From contig NZ_CP006270.1 of NCBI RefSeq assembly GCF_000737575.1, positions 1,863,163-1,927,162 on the forward strand: a stretch of DNA of 64,000 nucleotides, read 5' to 3'. The translations under genes were made by a program, and so were the position numbers. Shown in pieces: positions 57,342-64,000 of this stretch (position 1 is the first letter of the stretch; the number at the start of each line of letters is the position of its first letter). Source of the stretch: Synechococcus sp. KORDI-49. GTDB lineage: Bacteria; Cyanobacteriota; Cyanobacteriia; PCC-6307; Cyanobiaceae. The notes beneath the pieces were generated by a model that saw nothing but the letters and a program-made list of their open reading frames with translations, made no database searches and was not told where the DNA came from.

Positions 57342-59189
57342 TTGAACAAGCGCTGGAGAACCATCGGTCTGACGGCCCTGCTGGTCTTGGCGATCGTGGT
57401 GATCGCCCCGGCCTTCCTCGGTGGCGGCAACACCCAGCAGGAAGCGCGGACCATGCGCTATAGCGATTTCGTCGAGGCCGTTCAGGAGAATCAGGTCAGT
57501 CGGGTTCTGATTTCACCCGATCGCGGCACAGCGCAGGTTGTTGAGAACGATGGCCGCAGAGCCGAGGTGAACCTGGCTCCTGACAAGGAACTGCTGGGTC
57601 TGCTGACCGAGCACAACGTTGATATCGCTGTCCAGCCCTCGAGCCAGCCGAGTGCCTGGCAGCAGGCAGCCGGCAGCCTGATCTTCCCGCTGCTGCTGCT
57701 GGGTGGATTGTTCTTTCTGTTCCGCCGGGCTCAATCCGGTGGTGGTGGCAACCCGGCCATGAATTTCGGCAAGAGCAAGGCCCGCGTTCAGATGGAACCT
57801 TCGACGCAGGTCACCTTCACCGATGTGGCCGGCATCGAGGGCGCCAAGCTCGAACTGACGGAGGTCGTTGACTTCCTCAAGAATCCCGAGCGGTTCACAG
57901 CCGTTGGCGCCAAGATCCCCAAGGGGTGTCTGCTGGTCGGTCCTCCCGGCACCGGCAAGACGCTTCTGGCCAAGGCTGTGGCTGGTGAAGCCGGAGTTCC
58001 TTTCTTTTCGATCTCGGGTTCTGAGTTCGTCGAAATGTTCGTCGGCGTCGGCGCGAGCCGCGTTCGCGATCTGTTCGAGCAGGCTAAGAAGAATGCCCCC
58101 TGCATCATCTTCATTGACGAGATCGATGCGGTCGGCCGTCAGCGGGGTGCTGGCCTCGGCGGTGGAAATGACGAGCGCGAGCAGACACTCAATCAGCTGC
58201 TCACCGAGATGGATGGCTTTGAGGGCAATACCGGAATCATTATCATCGCGGCCACCAACCGTCCTGATGTTCTTGATGCGGCCTTGCTGCGTCCCGGTCG
58301 CTTCGATCGTCAGGTGACCGTCGACCGTCCTGATTACTCCGGCCGTCTTCAGATCCTCGGTGTTCATGCCCGCGGCAAGACCCTCGCCAAGGATGTTGAC
58401 CTCGACAAGGTGGCCCGCCGCACTCCCGGATACACCGGCGCTGACCTCGCCAACCTGCTGAACGAGGCTGCGATTCTCGCAGCCCGCCGTGAGCTCACGG
58501 AAGTGAGCAACGATGAAATCAGTGATGCGATCGAGCGCATCATGGTTGGTCCTGAGAAGAAGGATGCCGTGATCAGCGAGCGCAAGAAGTGGCTCGTGGC
58601 TTATCACGAAGCCGGTCACGCGATTGTTGGTGCCCTGATGCCCGACTACGACCCGGTTCAGAAGATTTCCATCATTCCCCGCGGCAATGCCGGTGGCCTC
58701 ACCTTCTTCACTCCCAGTGAGGAACGCATGGAGTCTGGTCTTTACTCCCGCGCCTATCTGCAGAACCAGATGGCTGTCGCCCTCGGCGGCCGTGTCGCTG
58801 AGGAGATTGTCTACGGAGAAGACGAAGTCACTACGGGCGCATCGAACGACCTCCAGCAGGTGGCATCCACCGCTCGCCAGATGATCACAAGATTCGGGAT
58901 GAGCGACAAACTCGGGCCGGTTGCCCTGGGTCGCTCCCAGGGCGGCATGTTCCTGGGTCGCGATATCGCTGCTGAGCGTGATTTCTCCGAGGACACGGCA
59001 TCCACCATCGATCAGGAGGTGTCGGATCTTGTTGATGTCGCCTACAAGCGAGCCACCAAGGTGCTGGTTGATAACCGACCAGTTCTCGATGAGCTGGCTG
59101 AGCTGCTCGTCGAGCAGGAAACAGTTGATGCCGAGGAGCTGCAGGAACTTCTGATCACCCGCGACGTCCGCGTTGCCGAGTACGTCTGA
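57342..59189 (+). CDS. ftsH: ATP-dependent zinc metalloprotease FtsH
   Basis: Thylakoid protease that degrades photodamaged D1 during PSII repair. 615 residues. Helices at about 8-27 and 111-127 flank a lumenal domain. AAA core: Walker A GPPGTGKT at 200-207, Walker B IFIDEID at 256-262, second region of homology near [20 protein letters not shown]. Zinc motif HEAGH at 422-426. The start is TTG at 57342 ([10 protein letters not shown]); no better ATG or GTG exists near. The sequence matches the FtsH2-type light-induced paralogue best. Its end overlaps the frame upstream of eda. Confidence 0.97.
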   Translation: MNKRWRTIGLTALLVLAIVVIAPAFLGGGNTQQEARTMRYSDFVEAVQENQVSRVLISPDRGTAQVVENDGRRAEVNLAPDKELLGLLTEHNVDIAVQPSSQPSAWQQAAGSLIFPLLLLGGLFFLFRRAQSGGGGNPAMNFGKSKARVQMEPSTQVTFTDVAGIEGAKLELTEVVDFLKNPERFTAVGAKIPKGCLLVGPPGTGKTLLAKAVAGEAGVPFFSISGSEFVEMFVGVGASRVRDLFEQAKKNAPCIIFIDEIDAVGRQRGAGLGGGNDEREQTLNQLLTEMDGFEGNTGIIIIAATNRPDVLDAALLRPGRFDRQVTVDRPDYSGRLQILGVHARGKTLAKDVDLDKVARRTPGYTGADLANLLNEAAILAARRELTEVSNDEISDAIERIMVGPEKKDAVISERKKWLVAYHEAGHAIVGALMPDYDPVQKISIIPRGNAGGLTFFTPSEERMESGLYSRAYLQNQMAVALGGRVAEEIVYGEDEVTTGASNDLQQVASTARQMITRFGMSDKLGPVALGRSQGGMFLGRDIAAERDFSEDTASTIDQEVSDLVDVAYKRATKVLVDNRPVLDELAELLVEQETVDAEELQELLITRDVRVAEYV

Positions 59190-59226
59190 GCGACCGGAAT
59201 CCGTTTGGCGATCAAGGCAGGATGCC

Positions 59227-59874
59227 TTGATTGCCTCCCTCCAACAGCAGCCTCTGCTGGTTGTGGTTCGTCCGGATGAGCGGGATCTTGCCGGCCAGGC
59301 CGGCTCCGGTTCACTGCTCGATCAGCTTCGTTTGCTTCAGGACAGCGGGCTGGTTCATGTGGAGGTGGCCTGGCGGGACCACCCTCTCTGGTCCCCATTC
59401 ATCAGACGCCTGAGAGAAGCCTGTCCGCAACTGCTGGTTGGCGCAGCCTCCGTTGTCCAGCGGGAGGCTCTTGCCGAGCTGGCGGATCTGGATCTCCGTT
59501 ACGCTATGTCACCCTGCTGGGATCCAATCCTGCTGGATCAGGCGCGTCGGCAGGGGATTCTTCTGGTTCCGGGGGTGTTCAGCCCTACGGAAGTGATGCA
59601 GGCGATCCGTTGCGGGTGCCGGCTGGTCAAGCTCTTTCCGGCGGCAACCCTGGGATGCCGCTACTGGTCGCGGCTGCTGGTTCCCCTCGGGGAGCGCCCG
59701 GCCGTGATCGCCGCCGGTGGTCTGGCCGTTTCCGACCTTGAGCAATGGTTGTCGGCTGGCCATGACGCCGTCGCTCTTGGACGTCGGGTCATCGGGCCGG
59801 ATGGCGTCGATGAGCATCTGCTGCGCTGGCTGCAGGCTTCGCCGATGGAGCGGAGATGCCACCCCACTGGTTGA
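59227..59874 (+). CDS. eda: KDPG/KHG aldolase
   Basis: Class I aldolase splitting 2-keto-3-deoxy-6-phosphogluconate to pyruvate and glyceraldehyde-3-P in the Entner-Doudoroff pathway. 215 residues from the chosen TTG (59227, with AGGA just upstream). A TTG at 59173, inside ftsH, would give 233. The (beta/alpha)8 pattern shows LLVVVRPDERDL, AGQAGSGS, a Glu in HVEVAWRD and the Schiff-base Lys in GCRLVKLFPA. Phosphate-loop AGGLAVSDL follows. Confidence 0.88.
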   Translation: MIASLQQQPLLVVVRPDERDLAGQAGSGSLLDQLRLLQDSGLVHVEVAWRDHPLWSPFIRRLREACPQLLVGAASVVQREALAELADLDLRYAMSPCWDPILLDQARRQGILLVPGVFSPTEVMQAIRCGCRLVKLFPAATLGCRYWSRLLVPLGERPAVIAAGGLAVSDLEQWLSAGHDAVALGRRVIGPDGVDEHLLRWLQASPMERRCHPTG

Positions 59875-59919
59875 CATGCGTCCAGGATGCTACAGATGAG
59901 ATAGCTGTTTCTCTGCGTT

Positions 59920-60354
59920 ATGTCGCAGCTCACCATCAAGCTCAGCGACAAGGCTGATGCCCTGATCGCTCAGTTGCAGAAGGAGATCTTCAACCGTCGT
60001 CGCAAGAAGGTCTCTGCCTCCGGGGTCGTCGAGACTCTGGTGGAAAGCGGCGCAAAGTCTCAGTCCGACAAGCGGTTCGCCACATCCTGGACCAACCTGA
60101 TCAAGGACATCGAGAAGGCCGCCAAGCTCGCCTACGCCCACGGAAGCAAGCCATCCACTCTCACGGATGAGGAATGGGCTCTGGTTCTCAATCACAGAAG
60201 CCGCTCCTCCGCGTCCCGACCGCGCAAGACGATCAAGAAGAAAGCGGCTGCCCAGAAGCCGTCCCGTCGCACCCGCACCCGCAGTTCCGCTCAGCCTGCC
60301 GCTGAGTCTCAGGCTGTCAGCAGCAACGGCAAAGCTCCCGTCACCTCCGCCTGA
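59920..60354 (+). CDS. Ribbon-helix-helix-like protein with basic tail
   Basis: 144 residues. Residues 1-48 look like a ribbon-helix-helix: strand QLTIKLSDKADALIAQ, helix QKEIFNRRRKKVS, helix SASGVVETLVESGAK. Residues about 93-125 are a Lys/Arg/Ser/Ala tail (RKTIKKKAAAQKPSRRTRTR), like histone H1 or bacterial basic DNA-binding tails. It is likely a DNA-binding, perhaps nucleoid-associated, protein; that is inference and I know no characterised relative. ATG at 59920, 45 nt after eda. Confidence 0.72.
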   Translation: MSQLTIKLSDKADALIAQLQKEIFNRRRKKVSASGVVETLVESGAKSQSDKRFATSWTNLIKDIEKAAKLAYAHGSKPSTLTDEEWALVLNHRSRSSASRPRKTIKKKAAAQKPSRRTRTRSSAQPAAESQAVSSNGKAPVTSA

Positions 60355-60369
60355 GGTCGGCCCCCGGCG

Positions 60370-61458
60370 TCACCAGAGGCTGCATTGCCCCTGCTGACGC
60401 AGCAGGTGATCAGCGAGAACCAGGGAGACCATCGCTTCCACCATCGGCACGGCCCGCGGCAACACGCATGGGTCGTGCCGTCCCTTGCCGGCCAGCGTCG
60501 TGGCGTTGCCTTCGGCATCCACCGTCTGCTGTTCCTTGCGGATGGTGGCCGTTGGCTTGAAGGCAACGCGCAGCACGATCGGCTCACCGTTGCTGATGCC
60601 CCCCTGAATGCCGCCGGAGTTGTTGGTGGCGGTTTGTAGCCGCCCCTCTTCAGTCGGCACAAAGGCATCGTTGTGCTCGCTGCCCTTCAGCAGGGTGCCG
60701 CCGAAGCCCGAGCCGATCTCGAAGCCCTTCGTTGCCGGCAAGGACATCACCGCCTTGGCCAGGTCTGCCTCGAGTTTGTCGAACACGGGCATGCCAAGCC
60801 CCATGGCGGGCTGGCGCACAACGCATTCGATCACACCGCCGCAGGAGTCGCCCTCCCGACCGATCGCCTCGATGCGCTCGATCATGGCTTTGGCGGTGGC
60901 CTGGTCGGGACAACGCACGATGTTCGCTTCCACGTCCGCTAACGACACGCTCTGCTGGTCGATGTCGGCCTCGATGGTGTGAATCCGTTTCACCCAGGCC
61001 AGCACTTCCGTGCCGGCCGCTTTGCGCAGTAGCTGTTTGGCGATCGCACCCGCGGCCACCCGGCCGATGGTTTCGCGCGCGGACGCGCGGCCGCCGCCGC
61101 TGCGCGCCTGGATGCCGTACTTCGCCTGGTAGGTGGCATCCGCATGGGATGGACGGAATGCCACCGCCATGTCTTTGTAATCGCCGGGTCGCTGATCCTT
61201 GTTGCGCACGACCATGGCGATCGGCGTCCCGAGGGTGGTGTCGTCCATCAGGCCGCTCAGCACTTCCACCTGATCCGCTTCCCGGCGTGGCGTGGTGATA
61301 TGGCTCTGGCCGGGACGACGGCGGTCCAGTTCCGCCTGGATCATCGCCACGTCCAGCTTCAGCCTCGGCGGACAGCCCTCCACGATCACGCCGACGCCGC
61401 CACCGTGGGATTCCCCGAAGGTGCTGATCCGGAAGAGATCGCCAAAGCTGCTTCCCAT
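60370..61458 (-). CDS. aroC: Chorismate synthase
   Basis: Makes chorismate from EPSP with reduced flavin. 362 residues. [20 protein letters not shown] at the N-terminus, [20 protein letters not shown] and the conserved [18 protein letters not shown] end of the active site are all present. It ends 15 nt from the RHH gene and follows the glycan operon by 39 nt on the same strand. Confidence 0.97.
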   Translation of the reverse strand: MGSSFGDLFRISTFGESHGGGVGVIVEGCPPRLKLDVAMIQAELDRRRPGQSHITTPRREADQVEVLSGLMDDTTLGTPIAMVVRNKDQRPGDYKDMAVAFRPSHADATYQAKYGIQARSGGGRASARETIGRVAAGAIAKQLLRKAAGTEVLAWVKRIHTIEADIDQQSVSLADVEANIVRCPDQATAKAMIERIEAIGREGDSCGGVIECVVRQPAMGLGMPVFDKLEADLAKAVMSLPATKGFEIGSGFGGTLLKGSEHNDAFVPTEEGRLQTATNNSGGIQGGISNGEPIVLRVAFKPTATIRKEQQTVDAEGNATTLAGKGRHDPCVLPRAVPMVEAMVSLVLADHLLRQQGQCSLW

Positions 61459-61497
61459 GGGTCAATGCCGTTCGTCGAAGGCTACGGGCAAGACTCC

Positions 61498-62151
61498 TCA
61501 GGCGTCTTCCACCACGAAGGACTGACCGGCCTGAGCGAAGGTCCGGTAAGGGATGAAATTCAGATCCGGCCTCAGCATCCGCAGCTCCTCCAGACCATGC
61601 CGGGCCCCGGAACGATCAAAGCGGCTGAAGCAGAAGTAGTGCTCGAAAGCCAGGATCATGCCGTTGGACAGCTTCGGTTCCAGCCAGCGCAGCACGGCTC
61701 GGACGGCGCTGAACTGCTGACAGCTGATGCTGGCCAGCGCGATGCGCGATGGCTCGGTGACGGTCGCATCGAGAGCGGTGAGATCCACGCGGCTGATGCG
61801 GCAGGCATGCGTCGGGAGACCAGCCAGACGACAGCGTCGCCGGAACCCCCCCTCCGAGATGGTTGCGGTCCCGGCCAGCCAGCGCGGGTGCAGGTCCTGG
61901 GCCGTTCGGGCTGCCGGCAGGGGCTCGAAACTGCCCATGGCCCAGATCTGGCGCTGCGTCGGCTGGGAGCGGATGGCGCGCCAGGCCAGGGGCACCTGGC
62001 GGAACCGTTCACAGCCGAATTCGGCGAAGTCTCCCTCGATCCTGTTGAAGTGGAGCAATCGGAACGCGATCGTGAAGAACCCGGCGATCTCGCGATCGTC
62101 CTGTCGCCGCTGGGCCAGCGATGCAGCGAGGAAGCGGATTCTCTCCATCAC
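61498..62151 (-). CDS. TylF-like class I SAM methyltransferase
   Basis: 217 residues. GDFAEFGCERFRQVPLAWRAI resembles the SAM-binding start of the TylF/MycF macrocin O-methyltransferase family; ALASISCQQFSAVRAVLRWL and LSNGMILAFEHYFCF resemble its central and late blocks. Sugar O-methylation is inferred. The usual metal-binding Asp pair is not clearly present. Its start overlaps the glycosyltransferase stop by 4 nt. Confidence 0.65.
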   Translation of the reverse strand: MMERIRFLAASLAQRRQDDREIAGFFTIAFRLLHFNRIEGDFAEFGCERFRQVPLAWRAIRSQPTQRQIWAMGSFEPLPAARTAQDLHPRWLAGTATISEGGFRRRCRLAGLPTHACRISRVDLTALDATVTEPSRIALASISCQQFSAVRAVLRWLEPKLSNGMILAFEHYFCFSRFDRSGARHGLEELRMLRPDLNFIPYRTFAQAGQSFVVEDA

Positions 62152-63236
62152 GGCTCGGTCTGCGGCCGCATCGTGCCGGGTTTCACCTCGATCGACTGGA
62201 GCAGCTCCAATCCCTCCCGCAGGGTCGTCTGCCAGTCCCTTCCCCGGCGCCGGATCAGGCGTGTGTTGGGGTAGAAGGGCGATCGCTCCTGATGATCCGG
62301 CCAGGTGGTGACACTTTCATCGTCAAGCACCACGACACAGGGGATCCCCAGCGCTCCTGCCAGGTGGGCTGTGGTGTTGCTGATGGTGAGTACCCGGCGC
62401 ACGGAGGCGATCTGACCGGCATAGCCATCAAGGTCCAGGAACTGATTCACAGGTTGTGAGGTGCGGATCGGCCTGCCGCTCCGTTCAGCGAGCATCCTGC
62501 GGCCGGCGGCCCGCTCGCGGTACTGCAGCGATTGAATCCGTCCCTGCACCGTTCTCAGCACCTCGGCCCAGTCGTCGAGATCCGGCAGGTTCTTGTACAT
62601 CGCCTTCGAATACCAGGAGATGCCCAGGCCGCGGCGCTCGGTCTGGAGCGATGGCGGTGGCGTGAGCGGCAGAAAGCCATTGCGGATGCTTTCCTCATCG
62701 CGACCGTAGAAGTAGGCGAGTTGCTCGTAACTGGTGACGGGCATGCGCAGCTCGGCGTCGATCTCCGAGATCTCGCTGATGAAGCGCACGGCAGGAAAAC
62801 TGCGCTCGAACAGAGGAACCAGTCGTTCTTCGGTCAGAACCACCACGACCGGGACCTCCTGAACTGCCCGGGCAGCCAGGTGCACCTGGCGCAGTTCATC
62901 GCCGAGATCCCTCAGCCGACGTTGCACGAACAATCCCTCGACGCGCTGGCGCGGACCCCGCCACGGCTGTCCGGAGCCTGGATTCTCCAGTTCGGAGATC
63001 TGGTGGAACGTGCGCCAGGCCTCCTTGTAGTACCCGAAGCGCTCCATCTTGTTGGCGCTTTCACGCATGCTGCGCAGATCCCCGACCGATCGCGCCAGTG
63101 CGGCCTGTTCCGCATGCCAGCAGAGATTGTTGAAACTGATCCGCTGGACCGGCCTCGGCGGACGGAACCGTTGGATCAGTCGTCTTCCGATGCCATTCAG
63201 CTCAGGCGGCACCGGCGGTTTCCTCACCAGGGTCAC
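62148..63236 (-). CDS. GT9/GT41-like glycosyltransferase
   Basis: 362 residues. A helical N-terminal half (residues about 40-130) precedes a GT-B-type C-terminal domain with SNTTAHLAGALGIPCVVVL at 286-304, the donor-binding motif of heptosyltransferase/GT9 and OGT-like enzymes, and RSPFYPNTRLIRR. The acceptor is unknown. ATG at 63236 overlaps the hydroxylase stop by 35 nt; a later start is possible. It is the middle gene of the cluster. Confidence 0.75.
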   Translation of the reverse strand: MTLVRKPPVPPELNGIGRRLIQRFRPPRPVQRISFNNLCWHAEQAALARSVGDLRSMRESANKMERFGYYKEAWRTFHQISELENPGSGQPWRGPRQRVEGLFVQRRLRDLGDELRQVHLAARAVQEVPVVVVLTEERLVPLFERSFPAVRFISEISEIDAELRMPVTSYEQLAYFYGRDEESIRNGFLPLTPPPSLQTERRGLGISWYSKAMYKNLPDLDDWAEVLRTVQGRIQSLQYRERAAGRRMLAERSGRPIRTSQPVNQFLDLDGYAGQIASVRRVLTISNTTAHLAGALGIPCVVVLDDESVTTWPDHQERSPFYPNTRLIRRRGRDWQTTLREGLELLQSIEVKPGTMRPQTEP

Positions 63237-63963
63237 TTTTCAGAAGCGCGCGTTGGCGCATGCACTGCACGTGCTGCCAGAGCTGGGCTCCCCAGAGGAA
63301 CAGCCATCCAAGTCCGACCAGCCAGAACGGCTGGTCGTGGCGAAACACGTCGAACAGCAGCACCACCCGTGGCTGATCCGACCGGTTCACGGCCGAATGC
63401 AGGAACGTGTCATCCCACAGCAGACCTTCACCTTCATGGAGGTGATATGTCGTTCCATCGATGAGCAGTTCGCAGGAGGTCCGCCCATCCGCGAGTATCT
63501 GCACATAGAGCGGCAGGTGGTAGCGCCATACGCCCTTGAACGGTCCTCGGTGGGGGCGGAGCACCTTGCCGGGAGGGAACAGGCTCACCGCTGCGGAGAC
63601 AACATCGCGATGGCGCGCCAGAAAACTCCTCAGGGTGGGGATCAGGGCCTGATTGGCGGGGTAGTCGTAGCCGTAACCCCGCAGCGGCAGCATGCCCCAG
63701 ACCTTCCGGTCGAATTCATAGAGCGTCCGCTGCTGCTCCATGATTTCGTGGTTCGCCGGCAGGCGACCGGAGAGTGCCACCTCCAGGGTTTCACGACGGA
63801 TGTCGGTGTACGCGTTCTGCAGTTCTCCGCTGGCGGGGAAGTGAGCCGACGTGTTCACCACCGGCGGGTTCTTCAGCCCCTGCTCGTAGCACCAGCGTGT
63901 CAGCTCCCTCCAGAATCTGTAATTCCAGGGGCCCCAGCGGAGCAGCGTCTTCCGCACCTGCAT
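63202..63963 (-). CDS. Aspartyl/asparaginyl beta-hydroxylase-like (LpxO-type) dioxygenase
   Basis: 253 residues. Fe(II)/2-oxoglutarate dioxygenase. The HxxPHRGPFKGVWRYHLPL block (first Fe-binding His) and GEGLLWDDTFLHSAVNRSD with the second His and 2-OG-binding Arg (RVVLLFDVFR) match the AspH/LpxO family. A C-terminal hydrophobic helix (FWLVGLGWLFLWGAQLW) suggests membrane association as in LpxO, which hydroxylates lipid A acyl chains. Substrate is inferred only. ATG at 63963. Confidence 0.82.
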   Translation of the reverse strand: MQVRKTLLRWGPWNYRFWRELTRWCYEQGLKNPPVVNTSAHFPASGELQNAYTDIRRETLEVALSGRLPANHEIMEQQRTLYEFDRKVWGMLPLRGYGYDYPANQALIPTLRSFLARHRDVVSAAVSLFPPGKVLRPHRGPFKGVWRYHLPLYVQILADGRTSCELLIDGTTYHLHEGEGLLWDDTFLHSAVNRSDQPRVVLLFDVFRHDQPFWLVGLGWLFLWGAQLWQHVQCMRQRALLKSDPGEETAGAA

Positions 63964-64000
63964 GGCTCAGATTGGGCTGAAGCTTGGCATGCGCGTCATG

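Noticed and set aside
63966-63999. Possible C-terminal end of another minus-strand gene (frame ending PSFSPI and stop at 63966-63968)
   Set aside because: Only about ten codons are visible, too little to support a call. It may be the next gene of the glycan cluster.

Overview
The window comes from a GC-rich, unicellular, marine-type cyanobacterium (alpha-cyanobacterial Synechococcus/Cyanobium lineage). It carries photosystem II genes (psbI, psbN, psbH, psbO), ntcA with a textbook NtcA promoter, crtR, ictB, ycf20, txlA and about ten small cyanobacteria-only families (DUF3155, DUF4079, DUF1997, DUF3181, DUF3146, DUF3084, DUF3177, DUF2555). The genes are packed head to tail and read like a core chromosomal backbone. 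I see no integrase, transposase, CRISPR array, rRNA operon or prophage.

Layout. 1-6.9 kb: 3' part of tgt, cobS, a soluble histidine kinase, a DUF3155 gene behind a long structured leader, an esterase, purH, and DUF4079/DUF1997 proteins. 6.9-13.2 kb: ispH, an ammonium transporter with its terminator, sfsA, murJ, three small conserved proteins and tRNA-Arg(ACG). 13.3-19.7 kb: a forward run glyA, wecA-like transferase, cinA, leuC, leuD and a secreted pentapeptide protein. 19.7-27.8 kb: a large LptD-like outer-membrane protein, psbI (39 aa), a GH38 alpha-mannosidase, psbN, psbH, tatA, pth. 27.3-33.7 kb: YqgF-like and DUF3084 proteins, ntcA, rph, a CobO-like protein with an eroded P-loop, dcd, thyX, txlA. 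33.2-42.6 kb: a membrane protein overlapping a lytic transglycosylase on the opposite strand, glmM, a BadF-type kinase, ictB, trmB, a FIST protein. 42.6-53.5 kb: ileS, tRNA-Leu(TAG), crtR, gatC, a creatininase-family protein, a queuosine-precursor transporter, mpg, pyrB, ndh-2, ycf20, tRNA-Ala(CGC). 53.5-64 kb: DUF2555, coaBC, psbO, sat, ftsH, eda, a DNA-binding-like protein, aroC and a three-gene glycan-modification operon that may run off the right edge.

Functional threads: queuosine salvage (tgt plus transporter), envelope and glycan building (murJ, wecA-like, lptD, glmM, kinase, lytic transglycosylase, right-edge cluster), PSII assembly and repair (psbI/N/H/O, ftsH), nitrogen control (ntcA, amt), and dTMP synthesis through dcd and thyX.

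Most striking is the compactness. All 14 convergent gene junctions are within 15 nt: nine overlap (4 to 168 nt), three abut exactly stop to stop, and two have gaps of 4 and 15 nt. I found no clearly new system. The best leads are the degenerate CobO-like protein, the register-matched antisense overlap at 33.5 kb, the ribbon-helix-helix-like protein with a histone-like tail, the structured DUF3155 leader, and the glycan cluster at the right edge.
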